In this document: positions 41,696 to 51,260 of the stretch, piece after piece
Numbering within the stretch: the first letter of the stretch is position 1
Layout of the letters: the number at the start of each line of letters is the position of its first letter
Assembly (NCBI GenBank): GCA_022828145.1
Contig: JAJEJA010000052.1
Span: 1 to 64,000 of the forward strand
From: Candidatus Poribacteria bacterium
Lineage (GTDB): Bacteria > Poribacteria > WGA-4E > WGA-3G
Reading direction: 5' to 3'
DNA length: 64,000 nt
Program-made: the position numbers and the translations under genes
Notes under the pieces: model-generated
What the model was told of the DNA's origin: nothing
Database searches by the model: none
Seen by the model: only the letters and a program-made list of their open reading frames with translations

Positions 41696-43210
41696 ATGAA
41701 AAACGTTATTATCAAGATCGTAGGTCTCATCCTAATGGTAGTCAGTTTTATCGCTTATGTGGCAAAGGCAGATGCATTTCCTATCGCATCTGAAAACTTA
41801 GTACCATGGTCAGTGTGGTTCACGATTGCTGTGTTGGTGAACATGGTAGTCTGGTTCCCTGTCATGAAATTAGTCTCGTTTTCTATCGGAATTATCTGGT
41901 TCTATGCCTTCATTGCTGGTCTTATGCCAGATACCTCCACAGCATCAGGAACTTTAGAATCATTGGATTGGGACGACCCAGAAGGAGTCGCAGAAATCGG
42001 TGAAGGCATCTTTAATACCAAAGGACAGTGTGCTGCATGTCATACACTTGATACATCTGCCCCTAAAGGAAGATGTCCTGACTTGTCCGATATTGGTGCT
42101 ATCGCTGCGAGCCGACAACCTGGTGTTTCATCAAAGCAATACTTGATTGAGTCTTTGTATGAACCCGCTAAGTATTTAGTCCCTGGATACGGCAAAATCA
42201 TGCCAGAAGTTTGGAAAAATCCCATCGCGCTAACACAATTAGAAATTGAAGCTGTAATAGCATTCTTGCAAAGTAAGGGTGGAGATATAGACCCAACTCC
42301 CTTTGATGAACCCATTAACAGAGCAGACGCTGATACAACGACAGTAGCATTAGAACCACTGCTGACCGGGGAAATTGAAAAAGGTAAAGAGGTCTTTATT
42401 GATACCGCCTGTGTGTCGTGTCATGCTGTGCAAGGCGTAGAAAACCCTCAAGCCGGAGACGAAAATGTTGACTTTGAAGTCGTAACAGCACCTGAACTCT
42501 CAGATGTTGCTGCAGTCTATGAAATGCGATATATTGAGGAATCAATCCTATTACCACACAAAGAGATACTACCCGGCTATGGAAAAGTAACAATAACAGC
42601 ACAAGGTATTATTTACGATGGCACATTGGTATCTCAGGATGAAGAAAAAATCGTCGTCAAAACAAAAGCAGATGATGGTACAGAAACAGAACATACAATA
42701 CGCCTCAGCGATATTGACGAAGAACCGATTACAGACCTGTCTAATCTATTGGAAAAAGGTTATTTCACTATAACAATCACCCCTGCTGGTTCTGACACAC
42801 CCATCAGCGGGGAAATCGTTGACGAAGATGCTGACACTGTTACAGTGAAGGTTGGTGAAGAGACACAGATAGTTTCTAAAACAGATGTCAAGAAGCAGAT
42901 GACACTTATAGATTACTCCGATGTTGAAACTGTTGGTGAACATGTATCTGGTACAAGAGATGACGCTGAGATCGTTATGATCGTTGATGGTGTTGAGGAA
43001 AGTTTCGATCCATTTGATATTCAAGATGTCATAACTGCATTCGCTAAGGGTAGAAAGTTATATGAAAGATCACCTATGCCAGATAATTTTCCCGATCTCT
43101 TATCAGTTAAGGATTTGGCAAACCTACTTGCATTCTTGAGTTCATTAACCGGAGCAACAGCAACTGAAGAAACAACAACTGAAGATGTTGGTGAAGTAAT
43201 ATCAGAATAA
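41696..43210 (+). CDS. Diheme membrane-bound cytochrome c
   Basis: A 504-residue protein with three N-terminal hydrophobic segments (IIKIVGLILMVVSFIAYVA, VWFTIAVLVNMVVWF, SIGIIWFYAFIAGL), then two haem sites: GQCAACHTL near 115 and ACVSCHAVQG near 240. Each is followed by a class I cytochrome-like PGYGKIMP or PGYGKVTI. The last 190 residues are acidic and beta-rich with repeats like EEKIVVKTKADDGTETEHTIR. It lies 15 bases after the CydA-like gene, so they are surely co-expressed and may form one complex. Confidence 0.85.
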   Translation: MKNVIIKIVGLILMVVSFIAYVAKADAFPIASENLVPWSVWFTIAVLVNMVVWFPVMKLVSFSIGIIWFYAFIAGLMPDTSTASGTLESLDWDDPEGVAEIGEGIFNTKGQCAACHTLDTSAPKGRCPDLSDIGAIAASRQPGVSSKQYLIESLYEPAKYLVPGYGKIMPEVWKNPIALTQLEIEAVIAFLQSKGGDIDPTPFDEPINRADADTTTVALEPLLTGEIEKGKEVFIDTACVSCHAVQGVENPQAGDENVDFEVVTAPELSDVAAVYEMRYIEESILLPHKEILPGYGKVTITAQGIIYDGTLVSQDEEKIVVKTKADDGTETEHTIRLSDIDEEPITDLSNLLEKGYFTITITPAGSDTPISGEIVDEDADTVTVKVGEETQIVSKTDVKKQMTLIDYSDVETVGEHVSGTRDDAEIVMIVDGVEESFDPFDIQDVITAFAKGRKLYERSPMPDNFPDLLSVKDLANLLAFLSSLTGATATEETTTEDVGEVISE

Positions 43211-43241
43211 CATATTAGAAATACATAATAGAGGATAAGCC

Positions 43242-44018
43242 TTGAAAAAGACTTCGCTTTTCACAATCTGTCTCGTGATTTTCATAGTCTGCTGGATATT
43301 TCTACGATTTGTCATCGGAGGAATAATCTCTGCGCCAATACCCAATACTGTTATCGCAATGTATATGGCGTTAATATTCATTGCTATACTAGTGCATGTT
43401 TCCGTTGAAGACTCAAGGTTCACTGAGTTCCTGCGCCCTGTTAATGAAACCCTTCTTGATGACAATAAGCGGACACGTAGACTTATTCTGGTAATTCTGA
43501 TTCCACTATTGCTGAGCGGTTACACGTATTCAAATATTGCTCAGAAAGCTAGTCCTCTGGGAGATCCGCGTCAAGCACATCCAAAACCCCCGTTGGATTT
43601 GACCTACAAAGATGAAGTTATTGATACGATGCAAAAGGCACATAACCCATATCGCAAATATGAGAAGGAAGATCCTGAATTGTTTAAAGAACACGTAGAA
43701 AACGGACGTAGTGTCTATTACAAGAACTGCTTCTTCTGTCATGGTGATCATCTGGATGGAAAGGGGCATTTTGCAGCTGCACTAAATCCCTTACCTGCAA
43801 ACTTCCAAGACCCTGGTATAATACCGAATTATCAAGAATCTTTCTTTTTTTGGCGGATCAGCAAGGGAGGTCCAGGTTTACCAAATGAAGGAACCCCATG
43901 GAATACTGCCATGCCTATTTGGGAAGATATCCTCACACAGGAAGAAATTTGGGACGTTATCATATTCCTGTCTGAATATACCGGTTATACATACAGAACT
44001 TTTGGGGAGGGACATTAA
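43242..44018 (+). CDS. Monoheme membrane cytochrome c
   Basis: A 258-residue protein starting at TTG (GAGGA upstream), with about three hydrophobic segments near the N-terminus, then a periplasmic domain with one haem site (NCFFCHGDHLDGKGH) near 165 and FQDPGIIPNYQESFFFWRISKG. It probably belongs to the same complex as its neighbours. The stop is 2 bases before the next start. Confidence 0.84.
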   Translation: MKKTSLFTICLVIFIVCWIFLRFVIGGIISAPIPNTVIAMYMALIFIAILVHVSVEDSRFTEFLRPVNETLLDDNKRTRRLILVILIPLLLSGYTYSNIAQKASPLGDPRQAHPKPPLDLTYKDEVIDTMQKAHNPYRKYEKEDPELFKEHVENGRSVYYKNCFFCHGDHLDGKGHFAAALNPLPANFQDPGIIPNYQESFFFWRISKGGPGLPNEGTPWNTAMPIWEDILTQEEIWDVIIFLSEYTGYTYRTFGEGH

Positions 44019-44020
44019 GC

Positions 44021-45742
44021 ATGCGAATTACGATGCTAACGCTCACTTCTCTCTTCATTCTCGCTTGTGTTGTCATGCTGCCTTCATTTGGACAAGAAGC
44101 TCAAGAAGGTTCGCTTATTGGAAAGCAGGTCTATGAAGAGAGTTGTGCACATTGCCATGGGCTTGAAGGTCGTGGTGATGGAAGTGGAGCCGAAAATCTT
44201 TTACCGAGACCCAGAGATTTCACTCGCGGACTATACAAAATCCGATCCACCGAAAGTGGACAACTCCCAACGGATAAGGACCTATTTGATATTATTACTG
44301 TCGGTATGCCCGGTACTTCAATGCCAGGATGGGAAACGTCACTCAGTACTAATGAGCGTGAGGAGGTAGTGAAATACATAAAGACATTCTTTAGCGGATT
44401 TCAGGAAAACGAAAAACCACCACGTGAAGTCAGATTGGCTGACAAAATCCCATATTCTAAAGAGAGTGTAGAGATCGGAAAAGGACTCTATGTAGAACTC
44501 GGTTGCGTTGAATGCCACGGTAACCTCGGTAGAGGAGACGGAACATCTGCACCGACCCTCGTTGATGCTTGGGACTTCAAGACGTGGCCCGCAAACCTAA
44601 CAGAGAATTGGAATTTCCGTGGCGGATCAGACCCCGAAGACATTTTTAAACGGTTCATCGGCGGAATAGCAGGATCACCCATGCCTGCATTCCAAGGTGA
44701 CACATTTTACCATTTTGGACTTACGCCTGAACAGTCAGAACAGTATGCTGCACTGGAGAAAAAAGTGGAAGACGGAGAAGAATTAACAACTGAAGAAGAA
44801 GAACTGGCCGCACAATATTTCGAGATAAATGACACGGCTGCCACCGCTGCACTTGATTGGGCGGAAGGTTTGGAAATGTCACCTGAAACCCTTAAAATAT
44901 ATAATGATGCAATGAAGGTCGTCTATGAAAAGAGTTGGCATCTCGCAAATTATGTAAAATCCCTTTCACCAGAAAAACGACCAGAATTTGCAATCGGAAA
45001 ACACGTGCTACGGTCTCAATACATACAAGGAGAACTGCCAGCATTAGCCGATGAAACGTGGAATACACTCGAATTTAGCTACTATCCACTATTCGGACAA
45101 ATAGTAGTAGAACCGAGACAGTTCAATCCATCTATAGACTCTGTTAACGTTAAATCCTTTTACAACGACACTGAAGTCGTATTCCTATTCTCTTGGGATG
45201 ACAAGACACATAATACCTCTGAAGAGGAGAATGAAGAAACAGGTAAAACATATCAGGATGCTATCGCCATACAGTTTCCTGTCAGACCACCGAAAGGACC
45301 GACAGACCCAAAACCTTACTTCCTATGGGGAGGGAAAAAGCCTGTGTATCTGTGGCAGTGGAAAGCATCTGCTCCTGATACGTTGACAGAACTCACCGCA
45401 AAAGGTATTGACAAGGCTGAAGAGCAAGAAGCGCAAGGTAATTTTGCAGTGGAAAGTGATTATACGGATGGAAAGTATAGTTTGTGGGTAAAACGTTCAC
45501 TAAAGACTGATGATAAAAAAGACTTACAACTTGATGTTGCAACATTTGTTCCAATAGCATTTTCTGTATGGGATGGCGGCAATGGAGATATAGATACAAA
45601 GCGCGTCATATCAAGCTGGTATTCCTTTGTTTTGGAACCATTGCCATCAACAAGAAGGTTTATCTATCCGCCACTGGTCGCGCTGCTTTCTTTCGGACTA
45701 CTGGTCGGTTTAAGGAGATTTATCCAACGAAGAAATTCATAA
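44021..45742 (+). CDS. Diheme cytochrome c fused to ethylbenzene dehydrogenase-type haem domain
   Basis: A 573-residue exported protein (signal MRITMLTLTSLFILACVVMLPSFG). Two haem c sites are ESCAHCHGLEG near 40 and LGCVECHGNLG near 160. The C-terminal 220 residues (SYYPLFGQIVVEPRQFN, EVVFLFSWDDKTHN, DAIAIQFPV, WQWKA) match the haem-binding gamma subunits of DMSO reductase-type enzymes such as ethylbenzene dehydrogenase and nitrite oxidoreductase. It ends with a membrane helix (PPLVALLSFGLLVGLRRFI). No molybdenum subunit is in the window, so its partner may be the CydA-like protein. Confidence 0.85.
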   Translation: MRITMLTLTSLFILACVVMLPSFGQEAQEGSLIGKQVYEESCAHCHGLEGRGDGSGAENLLPRPRDFTRGLYKIRSTESGQLPTDKDLFDIITVGMPGTSMPGWETSLSTNEREEVVKYIKTFFSGFQENEKPPREVRLADKIPYSKESVEIGKGLYVELGCVECHGNLGRGDGTSAPTLVDAWDFKTWPANLTENWNFRGGSDPEDIFKRFIGGIAGSPMPAFQGDTFYHFGLTPEQSEQYAALEKKVEDGEELTTEEEELAAQYFEINDTAATAALDWAEGLEMSPETLKIYNDAMKVVYEKSWHLANYVKSLSPEKRPEFAIGKHVLRSQYIQGELPALADETWNTLEFSYYPLFGQIVVEPRQFNPSIDSVNVKSFYNDTEVVFLFSWDDKTHNTSEEENEETGKTYQDAIAIQFPVRPPKGPTDPKPYFLWGGKKPVYLWQWKASAPDTLTELTAKGIDKAEEQEAQGNFAVESDYTDGKYSLWVKRSLKTDDKKDLQLDVATFVPIAFSVWDGGNGDIDTKRVISSWYSFVLEPLPSTRRFIYPPLVALLSFGLLVGLRRFIQRRNS

Positions 45743-45757
45743 GTCTTAAAAGTAGTA

Positions 45758-45774
45758 GGCACACTCCGTGTGCC
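45758..45774. repeat. Hairpin repeat after the haem domain gene
   Basis: GGCACAC and GTGTGCC pair around TCC. It is the second copy of the unit at 34053 and starts 15 bases past the stop. Confidence 0.55.
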
Positions 45775-45803
45775 GTCGTATACTATCTTCAAGTTCAAAC
45801 TTA

Positions 45804-45910
45804 TTCCATTTCTATTAGATTTTCTGTCATTACCATCTGTTAGAAATGAAACGGAGAACGGCACAATCTAACAGAATGTGCTACAAAAGAGCGACATTGT
45901 ACAGAATAGC
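45804..45910. repeat. MITE-like element family 3, degenerate copy
   Basis: The left end TTCCATTTCTATTAGATTTT and the inner ACGGCACAATCTAACAGAAT match the inverted form of the element at 11398-11510. The right end has lost the terminal repeat. It lies upstream of the second cupredoxin gene and fills the gap there. Confidence 0.6.
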
Positions 45911-45949
45911 AATCAATTCCAAAATTTACACATATTAAAGGAGCAAAAA

Positions 45950-46732
45950 ATGAAAACTAAAATGTTTCTAACCCTAACACTTTTCCTTGCATGTGGCTTA
46001 GCACTCTTTGTATTTGCTGATAACCAAGAGGAAGAAGAAGAAAAGAATTTGCTTGTTTTTCCTAAAGCATACAAAACAAAATCTGTAAGCAACGGAGGAA
46101 AAATAAACGGCGTTGTAAAATTTGATGGCGAAGCACCAGAAATGAAAAAACTGGAAATAGTAAAAGACAAAGCAACATGCGGTAAGGTAGACAAATTTGA
46201 CGAGTCACTTGTCGTCGGTGAAGATAACGCGATAAAGAACACAATCGTCTATCTAATGGATATTACAGAAGGGAAAGATTTCGACGCAGAGGCAAAGAAG
46301 CCAGAAATAGACCAAAAGAACTGTAAATTCACACCGCATGTCCAGATCGTGCCAGTTAAAGTACGTCTAACAATGCTAAATAACGACCCTGTCACGCATA
46401 ATGTCAATATCGCTGATATTAATATCAACAAACAGCAGACAAGAATGATCAAGCGATTAAGAATAAATGCTATGACTAAACCACAGGGACCGGTTGAAGT
46501 CAAATGCGATATACATGGATGGATGAGAGCATGGGTCGCTTATGTCCCACATCCTTACTTCGCTGTGACGAACGAAAAAGGTGAATTCTCACTTGAGAAT
46601 GTTCCTGCAGGTACATATAAACTCGGATATTGGCATGAAACGCTTGGCAATAACAACAAAGAACCTGTTACTGTTGAAGTTACTGCCGGTGGTGAAGTCA
46701 AACAAGATTTCACCCTAAAAATGAAAAAGTAA
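45950..46732 (+). CDS. Periplasmic cupredoxin-like protein, second paralogue
   Basis: A 260-residue protein with a signal peptide (FLTLTLFLACGLALFVFA) and an acidic stretch after it. Copper-type ligands are His in NDPVTHNVNIAD and Cys, His and Met in CDIHGWM, as in the protein at 38919, with which it shares order and length. The tail again looks like a carboxypeptidase-regulatory-like domain (GEFSLENVPAGTYKLGYWHETLG). AAAGGAG precedes the ATG. It lies 7 bases before the ABC ATPase. Confidence 0.82.
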   Translation: MKTKMFLTLTLFLACGLALFVFADNQEEEEEKNLLVFPKAYKTKSVSNGGKINGVVKFDGEAPEMKKLEIVKDKATCGKVDKFDESLVVGEDNAIKNTIVYLMDITEGKDFDAEAKKPEIDQKNCKFTPHVQIVPVKVRLTMLNNDPVTHNVNIADININKQQTRMIKRLRINAMTKPQGPVEVKCDIHGWMRAWVAYVPHPYFAVTNEKGEFSLENVPAGTYKLGYWHETLGNNNKEPVTVEVTAGGEVKQDFTLKMKK

Positions 46733-46738
46733 CATGGG

Positions 46739-47656
46739 GTGAATAAACGAATTGTCGTTGAACGTCTAACGCACAACTACGACAAGAGATGTGCGTTAGA
46801 CAATATCAACTTCAGTGTTGCTTCTGGCGAGGTGTTTTGTCTTCTCGGTCCAAACGGCAGCGGTAAGACAACGTTATTCAAGATTCTTTCTACATGCATC
46901 TCACCTACATCGGGACATGTCAAAATCCTCGGTTTTGACTTGAAGACAGAAAAAAAAGCAATTCGGAAGTTAATAGGCGTTGTCTTTCAGAGCCCAGGAT
47001 TAGATATAAAGCTCACTGTAAATGAAAACCTGCGTCATCAAGGTCATCTATACGGATTAAACGGGCAAAACCTAAACAATAGAATCCTTGAAATGCTTGA
47101 TAGGTTTGACATTGCAGATAGAAGAAACGACATCGTAGAAACACTGTCAGGAGGACTAAAGAGACGAGTCGATCTCGCAAAAGCACTACTCCATAAACCC
47201 AGCGTATTGATTCTTGATGAACCGAGTACTGGATTAGATATCGGTGTAAGAAACCAACTGAGTCAGCACCTTAAAGAACTTGCTACACAGGAAAACATAC
47301 CAATACTGCTGACAACACACTTGTTAGATGAAGCTGAAGGGTGTAACCGTGTCGGTATATTAGATAAAGGTAGGTTAGTTGCCATCGGTACACCCGATCA
47401 GCTCAAATCAGAAATTAGTGGAGATGTTGTCATAATAGAAAGCGGGGAGTGTGAGACACTTCAAAATGCAATTCAAGACAGGTATCATGTTCAGGTAGTT
47501 GCTGCAGAAAATAATCTTCGTATTGAAACTGCTAATGCTCATGAGTTCTTAAGAGAAGTTGTCACAGCATATCCAAAGATGATAAAAGCTGCGCGTTTTG
47601 GGAAACCTACATTGGCAGACGTGTTCATCAAAATGACAGGAAAAACTTTTGATTAG
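46739..47656 (+). CDS. ABC transporter ATP-binding protein next to the oxidase cluster
   Basis: A 305-residue ATPase starting at GTG. Walker A is GPNGSGKTT, the signature LSGGLKRRV, Walker B with D-loop LILDEPSTGLD, then LTTHLLDEAE. The long C-terminus is typical of NodI/CcmA-like exporters. The permease follows 9 bases on. In many oxidase loci such transporters are linked to cofactor or copper delivery, but that is inference. Confidence 0.88.
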   Translation: MNKRIVVERLTHNYDKRCALDNINFSVASGEVFCLLGPNGSGKTTLFKILSTCISPTSGHVKILGFDLKTEKKAIRKLIGVVFQSPGLDIKLTVNENLRHQGHLYGLNGQNLNNRILEMLDRFDIADRRNDIVETLSGGLKRRVDLAKALLHKPSVLILDEPSTGLDIGVRNQLSQHLKELATQENIPILLTTHLLDEAEGCNRVGILDKGRLVAIGTPDQLKSEISGDVVIIESGECETLQNAIQDRYHVQVVAAENNLRIETANAHEFLREVVTAYPKMIKAARFGKPTLADVFIKMTGKTFD

Positions 47657-47665
47657 GGACAACCG

Positions 47666-48463
47666 ATGTTAAGTGTTTGGCTACCCATCAAAACAATATG
47701 GTGGCGAGAGATCATCAGATTTGTTCGTCAAAGGAGTAGACTACTTAGCGCAATTTTGCAACCGCTCATATTTTGGATACTCATAGGAAGTGGACTAAGT
47801 GCATCATTTAAACCGCCCAGTACATCTTCTGAAAATACATCTTATGAACAAGCATACACCGAGTATTTCTACCCGGGTATAGTGGTTTTAGTGTTGCTAT
47901 TTACGGCTATATTTGCTACAATCTCTGTAGTGAATGAACGACGTGAAGGTTTTTTGCAGAATGTGCTTGTAGCACCAGTACCGAGATGGAGTATCGTACT
48001 CGGACAAACATTAGGAGGAATTACATTAGCACTGCTTCAAGGTGTTCTATTATTAGGAATCGCACCTCTTATCGGAATCAAGGTCGGTCTAATTTCGCTA
48101 CTCACAACAGGCGGTGTTATGATTCTGATTGCTTTTGGATTGACGAACCTCGGCTTGCTGATTGCATGGAGAATGGACTCAACACAAGGATTTCATGCAA
48201 TTATGAATCTTATTCTCATTCCAATTTGGTTATTGTCGGGAGCGTTTTTCCCACTTGCAGGGGTACCACATTGGTTAGCATGGGTAATGAAGTTGAATCC
48301 CGTAACTTACGGTCTCGCTGCTTTCAGACACAGTCTCTATTTAGATTCACACATAACGTTTGATGAAATACCGACAATGACAATCTCTATCATAGTTTGC
48401 AGCGTCTTTTCCTTATTGACATACGCAGGAGCAGTACTAACAGCTTCTACGCAACAAATTTAG
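47666..48463 (+). CDS. ABC-2 type permease
   Basis: A 265-residue membrane protein with six hydrophobic segments and the ABC-2 signature near LSGAFFPLAGVPHWLAWVMKLNPVTYG. It is the partner of the ATPase just upstream (NodJ/CcmB-like). The ATG at 47666 is preceded by AGGGA. It precedes coxB by 78 bases. Confidence 0.86.
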   Translation: MLSVWLPIKTIWWREIIRFVRQRSRLLSAILQPLIFWILIGSGLSASFKPPSTSSENTSYEQAYTEYFYPGIVVLVLLFTAIFATISVVNERREGFLQNVLVAPVPRWSIVLGQTLGGITLALLQGVLLLGIAPLIGIKVGLISLLTTGGVMILIAFGLTNLGLLIAWRMDSTQGFHAIMNLILIPIWLLSGAFFPLAGVPHWLAWVMKLNPVTYGLAAFRHSLYLDSHITFDEIPTMTISIIVCSVFSLLTYAGAVLTASTQQI

Positions 48464-48541
48464 AATAAACAAAACAGTTATAGTGTGCTTAATTGAAGTT
48501 CTTATACAACTTACAACAGGATACATATTTAGGAGAATTTA

Positions 48542-49207
48542 ATGCTTGGATGGTATACTGAAAATATATCAACGTATGCAAAAGGTGTGGATGGCCTTTT
48601 TGCACTCATATTTTGGATTACTATAGTGGCGTTTATATTGGTAATGCTTACACTCATCCTGTTTCTAATACTGTACCGTCACCGATCGGGACATAAGGCT
48701 GAGTATATTGAAGGAAGTACGAAACTTGAGATTATCTGGACAACAGCAACTACGGTGATTGTTTTTGGACTCGCATTACTGAGCTTTCCTCAGTGGAATA
48801 AACTAAAATCACCTGCAGAGAATCCCGATTATACCGTTCAAGTCCGTGGAGAACAGTTCAACTGGTACTTTATCTATCCCGGGCCCGATAACGAGATCGG
48901 TACAGAGGATGATCTTGAATTTGAAAATGAGATGAATGTTCCAGTTGATAAAGTTATACAGTTGTATCTGACATCAAAAGATGTTATACACAGTTTTTTT
49001 GTTCCACAGTTAAGATTGAAACAGGACGTATTACCTAACAGAATTATTGATTTTACGAAGTTTAGAGCTCAAAAAATTGGAAAGTATGAGATACCGTGTG
49101 CTGAACTCTGCGGATTTGGACATGCAACAATGATCGGATCTCTCAATGTACTCTCACAAGAAGATTACGACTCTTGGGTTGCGGAGAACTGGCAACCTCA
49201 GGAATAG
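48542..49207 (+). CDS. coxB: Cytochrome c oxidase subunit II
   Basis: A 221-residue subunit with two N-terminal membrane helices and a periplasmic CuA domain. The CuA ligands are His in DVIHSFFVP and the block CAELCGFGHATM with both Cys, His and Met. The loop PGPDNEIGTEDDLEFEN is an insertion in the cupredoxin domain. There is no fused haem c domain. It starts the oxidase cluster that includes cox1, ctaA, ctaB, cox3 and cox4. Confidence 0.93.
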   Translation: MLGWYTENISTYAKGVDGLFALIFWITIVAFILVMLTLILFLILYRHRSGHKAEYIEGSTKLEIIWTTATTVIVFGLALLSFPQWNKLKSPAENPDYTVQVRGEQFNWYFIYPGPDNEIGTEDDLEFENEMNVPVDKVIQLYLTSKDVIHSFFVPQLRLKQDVLPNRIIDFTKFRAQKIGKYEIPCAELCGFGHATMIGSLNVLSQEDYDSWVAENWQPQE

Positions 49208-49271
49208 AAAACCCCAGGAATAAAAGACTAACGGTTGCATTGACCCGTAATCTTAAAAGGAGTTTAATAAT

Positions 49272-51191
49272 ATGCAAGAAAACGAAAACTTAACACCTGA
49301 ACATGATGATGTCCACGACACCCATGATCATCATGAAGGATTCTTCCGAAAATATATCTTCTCTCTTGATCACAAGATGATCGGTAAACAGTTCCTCATA
49401 TACGGACTGCTAATGCTGTTCCTCGGCGGTGGATTAGCGATGCTATTTAGATGGCAACTTGCATATCCTGAAATAACCGAAGATGTGGCAGCAAAACTTG
49501 AAAATGTAGAGAGTAGATTAGCAAAACCACTTCCGATTATCGGTGCTTCAGATGAATTTCTAAAGGAGTACTTAGAAACTGGAGAACTAAAACCCAAAAC
49601 AATGGCAGACAGATATTGGGTTAATGTCATAGAATCAGATGATGTTGAATGGGCAGAAGAGAACATCCCATTCGGTATTATGACCCCTGCATTCTATAAT
49701 ATGCTGTTTACCATGCACGCCACAATTATGGTGTTTTTCGTCGTTGTACCAATACTCGTAGGAGCTTTCGGCAACTTCCTGATACCCCTGATGATCGGTA
49801 CACGAGACATGGCTTTTCCTGTTCTCAACATGCTCTCATTCTGGCTCGCAGTGCTTGCAGCTGGAATAATGATAGCAGGTTTCTTTGTACCTGGAGGACA
49901 CGCATCCGCTGGATGGACAGGATACACACCTCTATCTGCTGATCCTGAATGGACAGGTGTCGGGTGGGGGATGAACCTGTGGGCAATTAGTCTGCTCATC
50001 CAAGGATTCTCCTCATTGGTCGGCTCAATAAACTATATCACAACAATTATCAACATGCGGGCACCAGGAATGACGTTCTTCAGACTACCTTTAGTCATCT
50101 GGGCACTCTTCATAGTTGCAATTTTGCTACTTCTCGCATTCCCAGTACTCTCTTCTGCATTGGCACTGCTCATCTTTGATAGACTCGCAGGGACAACTTT
50201 CTTTACAAACACATCTACTGGGGGTGGAGACCCGCTACTCTGGCAACACCTGTTCTGGTTCTTCGGTCACCCTGAAGTTTATATCCTAATTCTGCCGGGA
50301 ATGGGTATCGCATCAGAATTGATCCCTGCTTTCTCACGCAAACCGATCTTCGGATATCGTTCCATGGTCTATGCTATGATTGCAATCGCATTCTTAGGAT
50401 GGGTCGTATGGGGACACCACATGTTCCAAAGCGGTATGCGACCGGGAATGGGAGCATTCTTCATGACAACAACAATGCTGATCGCTGTACCATCCGCAAT
50501 CAAGACATTTAACTGGTTAGGCACGATGCACAAAGGATCCATCAGATTCACAACACCGATGCTACATGCTATTGCATTCGTCTCAATGTTCGTTGTCGGT
50601 GGACTCAGCGGAATCTTCATGGCAAATACACCCGTTGACATCGCTATTCACGATACATACTTTATTGTCGCGCACATCCATTATGTCGTTTTTGGCGGTA
50701 GTCTCTTTGCAATTTTCGGTGGAATTATTTTCTGGTTCCCAAAAATGTATGGTCGTTATATGAACGACACGTTGTCAAAAATTCACTTCTGGTTGACCTT
50801 CATCTCTTTCAATTGCACCTTCTTCCCCATGCATATACTCGGGATGGGAATGCATAGACGGCGTATAGAAAACCCATTGGCTACTGCATACACACAAGAT
50901 TTTGAAGGCATGAATATATTCATCACCATGAGTGCATTTACGCTGGGTGCAGTCCAACTCATACTTGTTTTCAACTTCTTCTGGAGTATCTATAAAGGTA
51001 AAGTCGCAGAAAAGAACCCATGGCACGTAAATACATTAGAATGGGAAGCTCCCACACCTGTGCCACATGGGAATTTTGCACAAATCCCAACAGTACACCG
51101 GGGTCCCTATGAATATAGTGTTCCCGGCGAAGAAGCCGATTGGATTCCACAAGCACAACCAGAACCCGTACCCGCAAGTGCTGGTGATTAA
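49272..51191 (+). CDS. coxA: Cytochrome c oxidase subunit I (haem-copper oxidase, A1 type)
   Basis: A 639-residue subunit with twelve or more helices that carries haem a and the haem a3-CuB site where oxygen is reduced. Ligand motifs: MLFTMHATIMVFF (low-spin haem), FFGHPEVYIL with the GHPEV Glu that marks type A1, GHHMF (CuB), and HDTYFIVAHIHYV (haems a3 and a). Between helices 1 and 2 is a long polar loop of about 70 residues (around 55-130) not present in E. coli- or Paracoccus-type subunits. The acidic His-rich N-terminus is also long. AAAGGAG precedes the ATG. Confidence 0.95.
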   Translation: MQENENLTPEHDDVHDTHDHHEGFFRKYIFSLDHKMIGKQFLIYGLLMLFLGGGLAMLFRWQLAYPEITEDVAAKLENVESRLAKPLPIIGASDEFLKEYLETGELKPKTMADRYWVNVIESDDVEWAEENIPFGIMTPAFYNMLFTMHATIMVFFVVVPILVGAFGNFLIPLMIGTRDMAFPVLNMLSFWLAVLAAGIMIAGFFVPGGHASAGWTGYTPLSADPEWTGVGWGMNLWAISLLIQGFSSLVGSINYITTIINMRAPGMTFFRLPLVIWALFIVAILLLLAFPVLSSALALLIFDRLAGTTFFTNTSTGGGDPLLWQHLFWFFGHPEVYILILPGMGIASELIPAFSRKPIFGYRSMVYAMIAIAFLGWVVWGHHMFQSGMRPGMGAFFMTTTMLIAVPSAIKTFNWLGTMHKGSIRFTTPMLHAIAFVSMFVVGGLSGIFMANTPVDIAIHDTYFIVAHIHYVVFGGSLFAIFGGIIFWFPKMYGRYMNDTLSKIHFWLTFISFNCTFFPMHILGMGMHRRRIENPLATAYTQDFEGMNIFITMSAFTLGAVQLILVFNFFWSIYKGKVAEKNPWHVNTLEWEAPTPVPHGNFAQIPTVHRGPYEYSVPGEEADWIPQAQPEPVPASAGD

Positions 51192-51260
51192 TTGATGTCG
51201 ACGTCGTATAGACAGGCATAACTTGCACATACAAGAGGAGCTGCCTCTTCGGAAATCTGC

